NCBI RefSeq assembly: GCF_005239225.2
Contig: NC_133297.1
Coordinates: 21,799,882 to 21,863,881, forward strand
DNA length: 64,000 nt
DNA from: Populus alba
Taxonomy: Eukaryota; Streptophyta; Magnoliopsida; Malpighiales; Salicaceae
Direction of reading: 5' to 3'
Made by a program: the position numbers and the translations under genes. Shown here in pieces: positions 47,880 through 58,068 of the stretch (positions within the stretch are counted from its first letter, which is position 1; each line of letters begins with the position of its first letter). The notes beneath the pieces were generated by a model, which worked only from the letters and a program-made list of their open reading frames with translations, did not search any database and was not told the DNA's origin.

Positions 47880-48179
47880 CCATTGACCCAACCACCATTC
47901 TTCCTAACCATAACATCCACCCTAACTTCCCTTTCTTTCTCCTTTATGCCATCAACACCAACACCCAAAAATGCAACCCATTCAAAAAAAAAAAAAAAAA
48001 CTAACCTTAACCTGACTAGACCCGCCATCAAAGCTCCAGCCTTTCAGAATCAGCCATTCCCCTCATCTCCTTCATCGTCCTTGACTGACACCCATTCTTC
48101 TGGCCTTGAGACCATCTCATATACCATACTCTCAAACGCTCCATGACCCCTTCACTTCCTTCTTTGTTGCCAAGATATG
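47880..48179 (+). repeat. Partial tandem duplicate of H LTR
   Basis: Matches 45240-45360 joined to 47235-47450 (for example 'ttctttctcctttatgccatcaacacc', 'ccagcctttcagaatcagcc', 'ccttgagaccat'). H sequence therefore steps back by several hundred bases at about 47875. The later stretch 52966-53390 likewise repeats 47440-47860. Confidence 0.7.
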
Positions 48180-49396
48180 TGATTAGTACTTAAAAATGCA
48201 TTTTTATCAAGGTTTTCTATCATCATTTTGCACTTAAAGTATCAATAACTTCTTAACTAGAGCATGTTTTATAATATCATATCTAATACTATAAAATACC
48301 TTTAATTTATGGTAAATATTCATCTTAAATATAGGCTTATCATATAAATGAAAGGATTGATTGATGAGTTAAACTACTGAAATTGAGAAGACAAAGAGAG
48401 GGCTAAACTTAGAAAAGAGATGTTGGTTCAGTCCAAATTGGAACATTGTTCAGTCATTGGGTCATATTTGAAGCTATAGATCTTGAATTCTAGTTTGGTT
48501 TATATGGATAGAAAACTAAGATATAAGTCTAAAACTTCATACGAAGTCCAAATTCAAAAAGGCCAATTTCAAGTTCAAATTATAGCAACAATGGAGAAAT
48601 TAGAATTTGTCCTGCAGCCTAGACATTATTCAAATTTTAATGTTATTAATGGCGTTTTGTTCAGACATGAAGATAAGGATTGACACATAGTCAAGATGCA
48701 GCCACCCACTCAACAATTAGTCATCAAATCAATAATTCCAAATTTTAGCCTATAAAAGGAGGCATTTGCCATGCATTTAGGCATCTTGGTTGTTCAGATC
48801 AAGATCTTGCTCTTGCTCTCTTTATTTGTATTTTGTAATGTTCAAGTTTTATTCTATGTTATATTTTCCTTAATCTCTTGTTTATGCTTTTCATTTCATT
48901 TACTATACTTATATAATTATGTTCTTATCTTATTTATCTATGTTTCTCTTCTTCATTATGTTTAGCTAAGTTCATTATGTCAAGGTGAAAAGGTTTCACT
49001 AATGGTGTTAGGATAAATATAATATAAACTCAATATGGACTTCAATGCTTATATCCTAAACAACTTGCTATTAACATGTCTTATCATTTTTATCTTATTA
49101 ATTCCTAATACCTTACTTGTTAAATGGTTAATCTAGATTTGTGTTGTATAACACTTGGTACAACAAATGCTTGGCACTTTGATAGCCAACTGTATGGTAT
49201 AAGCTACACCTATGCTATGAAAGGAACTTGATTTATTGTTAACATAAGTTAGCATCATGAATTCCTAACAATATTTAAAAGTTTGGTGTTACTTAAATAA
49301 GATAATTAATATGATCATGTTAATAATTTATAATGAGCTATTAATGACAAATCATCTGATTAGAACCTTTTTTGTGTCTGGTTTCTAGTTGAGTAA
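48180..49396 (+). repeat. 'X' LTR copy X2, left part
   Basis: Starts TGATTAGTACTTAAAAATGC and follows X1 closely, with a TATA box (CCTATAAAAGG) at about 48749. It is interrupted at 49396 by an inverted X LTR. Its continuation, starting with the duplicated AGTAA, appears twice: at 51011 and at 52670-52965. A shorter gap relative to X1 exists near 48480-48640. Confidence 0.8.
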
Positions 49397-51010
49397 TGAC
49401 AAGATCAAAAGATTGATGTCTTCTCCCAAGTGCAGGAGTGTCGAAATAATAAATAACCCGGCAAGAACGGGGTTGAACCACATGGAGGTTAACTATATAA
49501 ATTATAAACAACAATAACAACAACAACAACAACAACAACAATAATAGTAATAGTAATAATAGTAGTAGTAGTAATAAAGAGAGCTTTAAGATGTGATATT
49601 GATATAAGGATTAAACAATGATAAAAAACAATTGTCAAGATTAGAGGATCCACTAATAATATTATAAATAAGTATAGTATAAAATCTTTTTTATTAATCA
49701 ACTGGAAACCACACACAAAGGAGGTTCCAATCAGATGATTTATCCTTAATAGTTCATTATAAATTTTTTAACATGATCATATTAATTATCTTATCTTAGT
49801 AACACCATGCTTTTAAATATTATCAGGAATTCATGATGTTAACTTATGTTAACAACAAATCAAGTTCCTTTCATAGCACATGTGTAGGTTATACCATATG
49901 ATTGGCTATGAAAGTGCTAAACATTTGTTGTACCAAGTGTTATATAACACAAATCTAGATTAACCATTTAACAAGCAAGGTATTAAGAATTAATAAGATA
50001 AAAAAAGATAAGACATGTTAATAACAAACTTTATTGGATATAAACATTGAAGTTTATGTTGAGTTTATATTATACCTATTCTAACACCATTAGTGAAACC
50101 TTTTCATATTGACATAATAAACATAGCTAAACATAATGAAGAAGAGAAACATAAATAAACAACATAAGAACATAAGTATAGTAAAGGAAATGAAAATCAT
50201 AAACAAGAGATTAAGGAAAATATAACATGAAATAAAACTTAAACATTACAAAAATATAAAGAAAGAAATAAAGAGCATGATCTTGATCTAAACAACTAAG
50301 ATGCCTAAATACATGGCAAATGCCTTTTTTTTATAGGCTAAAATTTGAAACTATTGATTTGATGACTAATTGTTGAGTGAGTGGCCGTATATTGACTTGG
50401 TGACAATCCTTATCTTCTTATTTGAACAAAACGTCATTAATAACGTTAGAATTTGAACAGACTTAACTATGAAAGTTCTAGGAAATTGTCTCAGCTTTCT
50501 AGGAAAAAAAATTAAGGTCATTTGGACTTCTAGAACTCGAGATACAGGCTGAACACTAAACAATGTTTGGGTGCAGATCAGATTCGGACTTCTTCGTTGT
50601 TACTACAATTTGGACTTGAAAACGACCTTTTTAAATCTTAGACTCCCCATGAAAGTTTTAGGCCTATGTCTTAGCTTTCCATCCATATAGAGCAAACCTA
50701 AATCCAAGATCTACAGCTCCAGATATGACCCAATGATCGAATAGTGTTCCAGTTTGGACTAAATCAACATCTCTTTTCTAAGTTTGACCCTCTCTTTGTC
50801 TTTTAAATTTCAGTAATTAAACTCATCAATTAATCCTTTGATTTATGTGACAGACTTGCGTTTAAGATGAACATTTACCATAAATTAAAGGTATTTTATA
50901 GTACCAGACTTGTTATTACAAAACATGTTTTTGTTAAGGAGTTATTGATATTTCAAGTGCGAAATGATAATATAAAAGCTTGATAAAAATGCACTTTTAA
51001 GTATTAATCA
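49397..51010 (-). repeat. 'X' solo LTR X3, inverted, nested in X2
   Basis: 1614 bp, reading TGATTAATACTTAAAAGTGC to GATCTTGTCA on the minus strand, flanked on both sides by AGTAA (49392-49396 and 51011-51015). A 5-bp duplication with TG..CA ends is the expected insertion signature. A CAA/AAT/AGT microsatellite lies at about 49505-49575. Confidence 0.9.
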
Positions 51011-52144
51011 AGTAATAAAAAGCATTTCTATTATACTTATTTGAAATATCATTAGTGAATTCCCTAACCTTGACAACTATTTTTATGATTGTTTAATCTT
51101 CACATTAATCTTACTTCTCAAAATCCTCTTTAACCCATCATCATCATCATTATCAGTTGGAGTCTCTATCTCTTTCTTCCCTTTTTTTTTGTTCTTTTTT
51201 TTAAAAGCATGTGTATGTACAAGTAGTTGTGATTGTGGCTCACAACTTTCATTGGTTTTACGTCCAAAAACAACTTAAACGCCCTATATAGGTCGATGAT
51301 AGGCTTCCCATCCAGTTTTCTTAAAAACTAGCAAACAAGGTTTTTTTTTTAGTCAGATACCCAAAACTTATGATTAACATGTTTTTTATGAAAATAGGGC
51401 AATAAATCATGAATTGCACGATGCATATCTCCACTATAATGAGACTTAAAAGTCAATAGAAGATTATCTAAAGACTCTCTATGTTTTGAAATAAATTCCA
51501 CCTTTTGACAATTTTCACAGGTTTTGCAGAATGCATATGAGTCCTTGAACATGGTGGGCTAGTAAAATCCACTTTGTAAGTTTTTTGCAGTCATCTTTCT
51601 TGATGAGAAATGATCCCCACATGCCTTAAAGTGACAAGATTTAATGACACTACTTATCTCATTGTTGGCAATACATCTTTGAAATATTTGATCATGACAA
51701 TATTTGAATAAGTAAGTGTTATCCCAATAAAATATTTGCACATCACTCAAAAACTTTCTTTTGTTTTGGTTATCCAAATAAGCTGGCAAAAATTCTAAAG
51801 CAAGAAAATTGATATTTTTAGCAAACCAAGGCACTGAACTAAGAGAAAGTAAAGACTCATCAGGAAAATAATCATCAATTGGTGTGATGTCGGATGTCGA
51901 ATCTATTGTCAATTTTGACAAATGATCAGTGACAACATTTTCGGTGCCTTTTTCATCATCGATTTCTTCCTATTTGGTCATGGCATGAGGAAATGAAAGT
52001 GTTGGTGGGGAATCAATCTTTCCTTTACAATGTTTAGATTTAACCCCTTCCTTACCCTCAGAGACTGACTCATCATCTTTCTCGCAAGGTTCAAGAGTGG
52101 GTTTTTCAATAACCTTACCACTGCAAAGAGTGATGACTAGGCTA
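51011..52144 (-). pseudogene. Athila-type integrase fragment between X LTR pieces
   Basis: 51011-51150 repeats X2 sequence; from about 51180 to 52130 the minus strand reads pol. A 120-residue open part (51921-51559) has TSDITPIDDYFPDESLLSL, PWFAKNINFLALEFLPAYL, FYWDNTYLFKYCHDQIFQRC and CHFKACGDHFSSRKMTAKNLQSGFY, the RNase H-integrase linker and first half of the HHCC zinc domain. After a stop (W in relatives) it continues MFKDSYAFCKTCENCQKV, the Cys pair, and then degenerates. In minus orientation it lies downstream of an X LTR piece (52669-52145), as expected for an internal part of an X element. No catalytic core remains. Confidence 0.8.
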
Positions 52145-52669
52145 AACACTGAACAACTATCTAGGAAAAAAAATTGAGGTCATTTGGACTTCTAAAACTC
52201 GAGATATGAATTGAACACTGAATATTGTCTAGGCTAAATGATAGATTCAGACTTCTTCGTTGTTGTTACAATTTGGTATTGAAAACAACCTTTTTAAATC
52301 TTGGACTTCTCATGAAAGTTTTAGGCCTATTTCTTAGCTTTTCATCCATATAAAGCAGACCTAAATCCAAGATCTACAACTCCAGATATGACCCAATGAC
52401 CGGATAGTGTTCTAGTTTGGATTGAACCAGCATCTCTTTTCTAAGTTTGACCCTCTCTTTGTCTTTTAAATTTTAGTAGTTAAACTCATCAATCAATCAT
52501 TTTATTTATGTGACAGACATGCATTTAAGATAAACATTTACCATAAATTAAAGGTATCTTATAGTATCATACTTGTTATTATAAAACATGCTTTCGTTAA
52601 GGAGTTATTGATACTTAAAGAGCAAAATGATGATATAAACCTTGATAAAAATACACTTTTAAGTACTAA
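52145..52669 (-). repeat. 'X' LTR piece X4, inverted, truncated
   Basis: Matches the start half of the X LTR on the minus strand, with outer end ATTAGTACTTAAAAG at 52669 next to AGTAA. It is truncated at its inner end near 52145 where it meets the integrase fragment side. Confidence 0.75.
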
Positions 52670-52965
52670 TCAAGTAATAAAAAGAGTTTATATTATACTT
52701 ATTTGGAATACCATTAGTGGATCCTCTAACCTTTACAATTGTTTTTATCATTGTTTAATCTTCACATTAATCTTACATCTCAAAGTCCTTTTTAACCCAC
52801 CACCACCACCACCACCACCATCATTGTTATTGTTGTTGTTGTTGTTGTTGTTATTTATAATTTATATAGTTAACCTCCCTATGGTTCAGTCTCGGTCTTG
52901 CCAGGTTATTTATTACTTCGACATTCTTGCACTTGGGATAAGACATCAATCTTTTGGTCATGTCA
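52670..52965 (+). repeat. 'X' LTR X2, right end
   Basis: Resumes X2 after AGTAA with 'taccattagtggatcctctaac', CCA and TTG microsatellites (52797-52850), the 'ggtcttgccaggttatttattacttcgac' block and the LTR end GGTCATGTCA. The flanking H sequence ACAAC follows. Confidence 0.75.
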
Positions 52966-54423
52966 ACAACTACAACTGCCGTCTTTATTCTCTTAACCCC
53001 ATCATCACAACAACCTAAGCTCAATCGTCACTCCAACCGACTAGACCCATTCAAAAAATCCAGTATCCTTCACTACTGAAGCCAACTATCATCAACACGA
53101 AAACCAACAAACACCCATCACATCCTTATCCCTTCCTCTTCGCTACTAACAACAACTCAGATTGATGGAGACAAATGGAGAGAAAGATTGAAACAAAAAG
53201 CTTAAACAAATCTCAAAAAAATAAAATCAACTTTTGCGTGTTTTTCTTTCTTTATTTGTTTTGTAGGCAAAGATCAAGCTCACCGTTGGCCTTGGAAGAA
53301 AGAAAGGAAAATGGGATCGAAGCCTTGGAGGGCCAAATCTACCTCCTAGAAGAGCATGGAGGTACACAGCTGGCAGGGAAGGGTAAAGGTGAAAGAGTTG
53401 TTTCAGATGCCATTGGTTTTGTTTCTTTAACGACAGCGACGTGTGGTCCTATACGTCGACAAAAATGATGGCGTGTGGAAAAGATGCACCGCCATTGCTC
53501 CTCTGCTTCCCAACACTGTTTCTACAACTCAAAAGCTTCCCAACAGTTCTTGAATTTGAGGGGGTCTATTTTGTAAATTATAGTTTTTTAATGTGTTTGG
53601 ATTATTTTGAATTTTGGTGATTTGTAAATTGATAATTGTGGGTGTATGAGTAAAATATAGTAAAAAGAGATGTGTGTGTGTGTGTGTTTGTATTTTTTTA
53701 TATATGTTTTTGAATGTTTAAAATAAAAAAGATAAAAAGAATTAAATGTTTTAATCACATACGACCAAGTGTCTTAAAAAAACAAAGAAAATCATATTAC
53801 ATATTATTTTCATAGAAAAATTCAAAATACATATTCACATGCATTTTAGGATTTAATAATCAGTTTATTAAATTCATGAGAGTTTGGCCAATACTTTAAC
53901 AAATCATTATTTTTTAATTTATGAGAATTAATTGTTAAAAATCCTGATATAAAACATTAGACCTACAAATGAGCTTGGTATTTGAAATATTGGAGTTGAC
54001 CAAAAACTTCTTAGAGTTATTATAAATGTTCACCAATTTTAATTAGGAGTATTTTTCAAATAATCTTTTTTCTAAGAATTTTTTTGGGTACACGAGTTCA
54101 TAATAAATTATTATACATCAGGTTTATTCATACAAGTAAATCTCAAATTCTAAATCACAGATAGACCACCAACCAGAAAATCATCAAAACCTTTAAACCA
54201 CATCAAATCACAAAGCAGCTTACCTCAGGTAAGGTAAGGTGTAAGATCCCACATCGGCGGGTGAGGGGTGTGTTGCTGGCCTTATAAGTGGTGCTGGTTG
54301 CCAACTTGTTATACGTGTTTTGGGGCGTCAGGCTCAGAAATGAGCTCGCATCACCAGGAACAAAACCGTGAGGGCAGTAAAGCCCAAAGCGGACAATATA
54401 TGGCAGTAGATCCCTCAAGTTTT

Positions 54424-54670
54424 TGCTGCCGATTCTGGATTTGGCAGCGACGCAGCCTTCCCTACCGATACAGAAATCGACAGCGACACAGTTTTTCGCT
54501 GCCCATTTCTTGATCGGCAGCGACGCAGTTTCTGCTGCCCATTTCTTGATCGGCAGCGACGCAGTTTCTGCTGCCGATTTCTGGATCGGCAGCGACGCAG
54601 TTTTCGCTGCCGAGGCAGAAATCAGCAGCGATGCAGTTTTCGCTGCCGATTTCTTAATCAACAGTGACGC
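54424..54670 (+). repeat. Palindromic 36-bp tandem repeat, cluster 1
   Basis: Seven units spaced 36 bp. Each has left arm GCTGCCGAT, a short TTCTKG spacer, right arm ATCGGCAGC, then GACGCAGTTTTC. Arms are self-complementary, so every unit can form a hairpin in RNA or a cruciform in DNA. The second and sixth units have damaged arms. Confidence 0.9.
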
Positions 54671-54759
54671 AGAGCTGGGAGGGAGGGGTAAAACTGGTTT
54701 TAGATAAACCAAACAAGGATAAGGACACACCTAAACCAACCCCCAAACAACCCATTTCA

Positions 54760-54790
54760 TTTGATGGGTAGTATAAATACAAAGAGGGGA
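54760..54790 (+). promoter_or_regulatory. TATA box inside the long LTR
   Basis: GTAGTATAAATACAAAGAGG about 90 bp after palindrome cluster 1, followed by a GA-rich leader. The same arrangement is found in the related LTR at about 21168, which supports a promoter role. Confidence 0.55.
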
Positions 54791-55290
54791 GAGAGAATGA
54801 CCCATCTTCTTCCCAAACCAGTAGCTAGATGCCATTCTTCCCTTCCCCTTTGACAACAGAAACGTGAATCAGACTAGTAGAGATTACCTTGTGAGCTTGT
54901 GAGGGAGAGATGAGACCTTGAGAGAGGAGTGGGCAGCTGCATAGAGGAGAGGAAAAAGAGAGCTGGAAAACATGGGAGGAAGAAGAAGGAGGAGAACCAG
55001 CAGTTGAAGAGAAAAGAATAGTGTCAAACCTTCCTCAAACTTAGTTAAATTCAGAAGGTATGGGTCATGAAACTCCCTTTCCTCTCCCCCTTGAGATCAA
55101 AAACGAAAATGAAGAAGAAAAACCCTAAGAAAAATTGATCTAAGACCTAAGCCAGCTATGAGGGAAACTGAAATCAACTAGGAGAAGTAGCAAACAGAAG
55201 TGAAATAAAGTCAATTTCAGAACATCTAACAATTATGGTAGAAGGCTGGCTTTAACTATGGGTAGGCCAGCATGCATGTGTGTGTGTGTT

Positions 55291-55572
55291 CTGCTGAAAT
55301 TTAATGCTTTCTGCTGTGATGTTACTGCTGGAATTAATGTGTTCTTCTGTGATGATTGTTGCTGAAATCAATGTGTTCTGCTGTGATGTTGTTGCTGAAA
55401 TTTAACGTTTTTTGCTGTGATGTTGCTGTTGAAATTAATGTGTTTTGTTGTGATGTTGCTGCTGAAATTAATGTGTTTTGCTGTGATGATTGTTGCTGAA
55501 ATTAATGTGTTCTGCTGTGATGTTGTTGCTGAAATTTAATGTGTTCTGCTGTGATGTTGTTGCTGGAATTTT
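55291..55572 (+). repeat. ~35-bp tandem repeat, eight units
   Basis: Units follow TGCTGAAATTAATGTGTT then CTGCTGTGATGTTGT, with one- to three-base length changes. It sits directly upstream of palindrome cluster 2. No stops occur in one frame for much of it, which is a by-product of the repeat. Confidence 0.85.
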
Positions 55573-55619
55573 GTTGAAGAACTATGTGCTGAAATTGATG
55601 GTTCTGATTTGTGTGTTGC

Positions 55620-56350
55620 GCAGCGAAATTATGTTTCGCTGCCGAAACCGAACCTCCTGCAGCGAATCGATATTCGCTGCTGATTTGTGTATTGCGCAGC
55701 GAAATTCTGTTTCGCTGCCGCAACTGAATCTCCTGCAGCGAAATTCTGTTTCGCTGCCGAAACCGAACCTCTTGCAGCGAATCGATATTCACTGCCGATT
55801 TGTGTATTGCGCAGCGAAATTCTGTTTCGCTGCCGCAACTGAACCTCCTGCAGCGAAATTCTGTTTTGCTGCCGAAACCGAACCTCCTGCAGCGAATCGA
55901 TATTCGCTGCCGATTTGTGTATTGCACAGCGAAATTCTGTTTCGCTGCCGCAACCGAACCTCCTGCAGCGAATCGATATTCGCTGTCGATTTGTGTATTG
56001 TGCACCGAAATTCTGTTTCGCTACCGCAACCGAACCTCCTGCAGCGAATTGATATTCGCTGCCGAATTGTGTATTGTGCAGCGAAATTCTGTTTCGCTGC
56101 CGCGACTGAACCTCCTGCAGCGAATTGATATTTGCTGCCGAATTGTGTGTTGTGCAGCGAAATTCTGTTTCGCTACCAAAACTGAACTTCCTGCAGCGAA
56201 TTGATATTCGCTGCCGAGTTGTGCGTTGTGCAGCGAAACTGTGGCACCAACAGTGATGCAGTTTTTGCTGCCGAACGGGCTGCCGTCAGCGAAACAGTTG
56301 TCTCTGCCGAACTGGCAGCCCGCAGCGAACCAGTTCTCGCTGCCGATTCC
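55620..56350 (+). repeat. Palindromic ~38-bp tandem repeat, cluster 2
   Basis: About 17 units at 38-bp spacing (for example 55620, 55659, 55696, 55735, 55774, 55811, 55850, 55889) plus three looser ones. Two hairpin types mostly alternate: arms GCAGCGAAA / TTTCGCTGC around TTCTG, and arms GCAGCGAAT / ATTCGCTGC around CGAT. Linkers are CCGAAACCGAACCTCCT and CGATTTGTGTATTGC. Arms are better kept than linkers in most units. Confidence 0.9.
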
Positions 56351-56704
56351 TATAATAAGCCTCCTAGGCAGGAATGATTTAAATGCTAGTAACAATTTCA
56401 TGATATGATGGTGTAAAATATGGAACACTTGAATGTGAACATATGAACTCTTGAAATAAGTGTGATGATGAATATGATTCAAAAATAAAATAAATACAAC
56501 TGTGTTGATTTGTGACCATTGATGTCTTAGGTGGTGCGGTCGGGATTGGACCATCATCAAGACAGGAACGACCCACAGGTGGAGCAGGTAGGTGACTTGC
56601 ACCTTTCTTTTTCTTACGTTGAATCTTGAAATATTTTAACTTGAGTACTATCATATTGTTAGAACCGATATTAGATTGTTGAACGCTTAAATGTTGATTA
56701 AAGA

Positions 56705-57245
56705 TTGATTTAGCTTCGGCTAATGGCATCCGAATGGATGGCCGGGATAAAAGAGTGATTACCTTCAGCTAATGGCATCCAAACGGATGGCCGGGACAAA
56801 GAATGATTAGCTTGGGCTAATGGCGTCCGAATGGATGGCCGGGATGAAGGATTGATTAGCTTCGGCTAATGGCATCCAAACGGATGGCCGGGACAAAGCA
56901 TGATTAGCTTTGGCTAATGGCGTCCGAATGGACGGTCGGGATGAAGGATTGATTAGCTTCGGCTAATGGCATCCAAACGGATGGATGGCCGGGATAAAAT
57001 AGTGACTTCGTTGCCGATTGTGGATCGGCAGCGACGCAGTTTCCGTTGCCGATTCTGGATCGGCAGCGACACAGTCTTCGCTGCCGATTTTGGATCGGCA
57101 GCGACACAGATTCCGCTACGGATTCTGGATCGGCAGCGACGCAGTTTCCGCTCCCGATTCTGGATCGGCAGCGACGCAGCTTTCGCCATGGAATCCGGAT
57201 GGATGGCCGGGACAAATGAATGACTAGTTTTGGCGAATGGCATCC
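56705..57245 (+). repeat. ~48.5-bp tandem repeat with TTAGC-TTCG-GCTAA hairpin
   Basis: Units start TAGCTTCGGC or variants at 56711, 56760, 56808, 56857, 56905 and 56954, so the true period is a ~97-bp pair (types CATCCAAACGG..GGGACAAAG and CGTCCGAATGG..GGGATGAAGG). Each unit can form two short stems: TTAGC/GCTAA closed by TTCG, and GGCATCC/GGATGGCC. A last, diverged unit follows at 57190-57245, after palindrome cluster 3. Confidence 0.9.
57003..57190 (+). repeat. Palindromic 36-bp tandem repeat, cluster 3
   Basis: Five units of the cluster 1 type (TTGCCGATT, CTGGATCGGCAGCGAC, GCAGTTTCC) lie between unit 6 and the last unit of the 48.5-bp repeat, so this block appears to have been placed into that array. 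Confidence 0.9.
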
Positions 57246-57810
57246 GAAAACTTGAGTATCTATATGAACTACTAGTTGTTATAGCAAATACATGAAGAAA
57301 TTATATTTGTTAATGCTTTATTTAATTGCCAAACCGTTAGTTAACATTATTATTATTATTATTAAGTATTTGCATTCTCTTAAATGTTTGTACTGCTGCA
57401 GGGACTTCACACCAACGAGATGCCTAGGAAACCCGATACACAGGAACCTACTTTTGCAAGGAATTATGTAGATGTATTTTAAATCACAATGTATTTTGTA
57501 TGAATCAATGTACTGAATGTATAACTTTTATTAGATCCTTTTTGTTTAAAATTGTGATGACTATTAGTAGGATAAGACTGCAAACTCATGTCTATGTATA
57601 TATTTCTAATATGAACTTCAAATCAAGCAACCTTAATATTACGTGTTTGTGTAAGTTTCACTTTCAAATGAAATGTTGATTGTATGGATTGTATTTTGAT
57701 GATGTGAGGATTTAGATCCATTGATTGTCGGCACCATGTGGATTGAATGCATATATATTAAAAAAAAAAATTTACTGTGTTTTGGGCTTGGAAAGCCAGG
57801 TTGTTATAGT

Positions 57811-57827
57811 TGGTATCAGAGTCGACC
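57811..57827 (+). promoter_or_regulatory. Primer-binding site (tRNA-iMet type)
   Basis: TGGTATCAGAGTCGACC, two bases after the inferred LTR end TTGTTATA. It matches the plant PBS complementary to initiator tRNA-Met. Only 55 bp separate it from the 3' LTR. Confidence 0.8.
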
Positions 57828-57870
57828 TCACTGGCTGTCCGGTTGTGCCGATGGGGTTGTCGGGCTCCTT

Positions 57871-57882
57871 AAGGGGGTGGAT
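57871..57882 (+). promoter_or_regulatory. Polypurine tract
   Basis: AAGGGGGTGGAT directly before the 3' LTR start at 57883, as needed for plus-strand priming. Confidence 0.7.
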
Positions 57883-58068
57883 TGTAAGATCCCACATCGG
57901 CGGGTGAGGGGTGTGTTGCTGGCCTTATAAGTGGTGCTGGTTGCCAACTTGTTATACGCGTTTTGGGGCGTCAGGCTCAGAAATGGGCTCGCGTCACCAG
58001 GAACAAAACCGTGAGGGCGGTAAAGCCCAAAGCGAACAATATATGGCAAGTTGGGCCGGGCCGTTACA
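57883..58068 (+). repeat. Short 3' LTR of the TRIM-type element
   Basis: 186 bp from TGTAAGATCC to GTTACA, GC-richer than its surroundings. It matches 54240-54406 except for a few substitutions, then continues with TTGGGCCGGGCC to the end. Confidence 0.85.

Larger units (their letters stand above)
54240..58068 (+). mobile_element. TRIM/LARD-type LTR element with a 3.4-kb repeat-filled 5' LTR
   Basis: Starts TGTAAGATCCCACATCGG and ends GGGCCGTTACA, with a perfect 5-bp target duplication TAAGG (54235-54239 and 58069-58073) in H sequence. The block 54240-54406 is nearly identical to 57883-58049. Just before the second copy come a primer-binding site (57811) and a purine tract (57871-57882), so the internal region is only about 75 bp and the 3' LTR is 186 bp. 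The 5' LTR should then end near TTGTTATA at 57808, which makes it 3.57 kb with about 3.38 kb not present in the 3' LTR. There is no coding domain. Confidence 0.8.

Noticed and set aside
53175..53468. 97-residue protein near the H LTR
   Set aside because: Sits in H LTR leader sequence. The matching stretch at 47700-47900 does not keep the frame.
54240..54406. Cassandra TRIM carrying 5S rRNA-like sequence
   Set aside because: The TGTAAG..CCACATCGG start suggested a TRIM, but no 5S promoter boxes or 5S-like core are visible in the LTR.
55490..56204. Long open frames on both strands over the palindromic array (up to 212 and 167 residues)
   Set aside because: They arise because the 38-bp repeats happen to lack stops in several frames. 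The products are simple repeats rich in Arg, Phe and Cys, both strands are open equally, and there is no known domain.
54424..57190. CRISPR array
   Set aside because: Regular palindromic repeats suggested it, but the spacers are themselves repetitive, there are no cas genes, and the setting is a plant LTR element.
57811..57827. tRNA gene
   Set aside because: TGGTATCAGAG is only the complement of a tRNA 3' end. No cloverleaf or A/B boxes surround it, and its place next to an LTR explains it as a primer-binding site.
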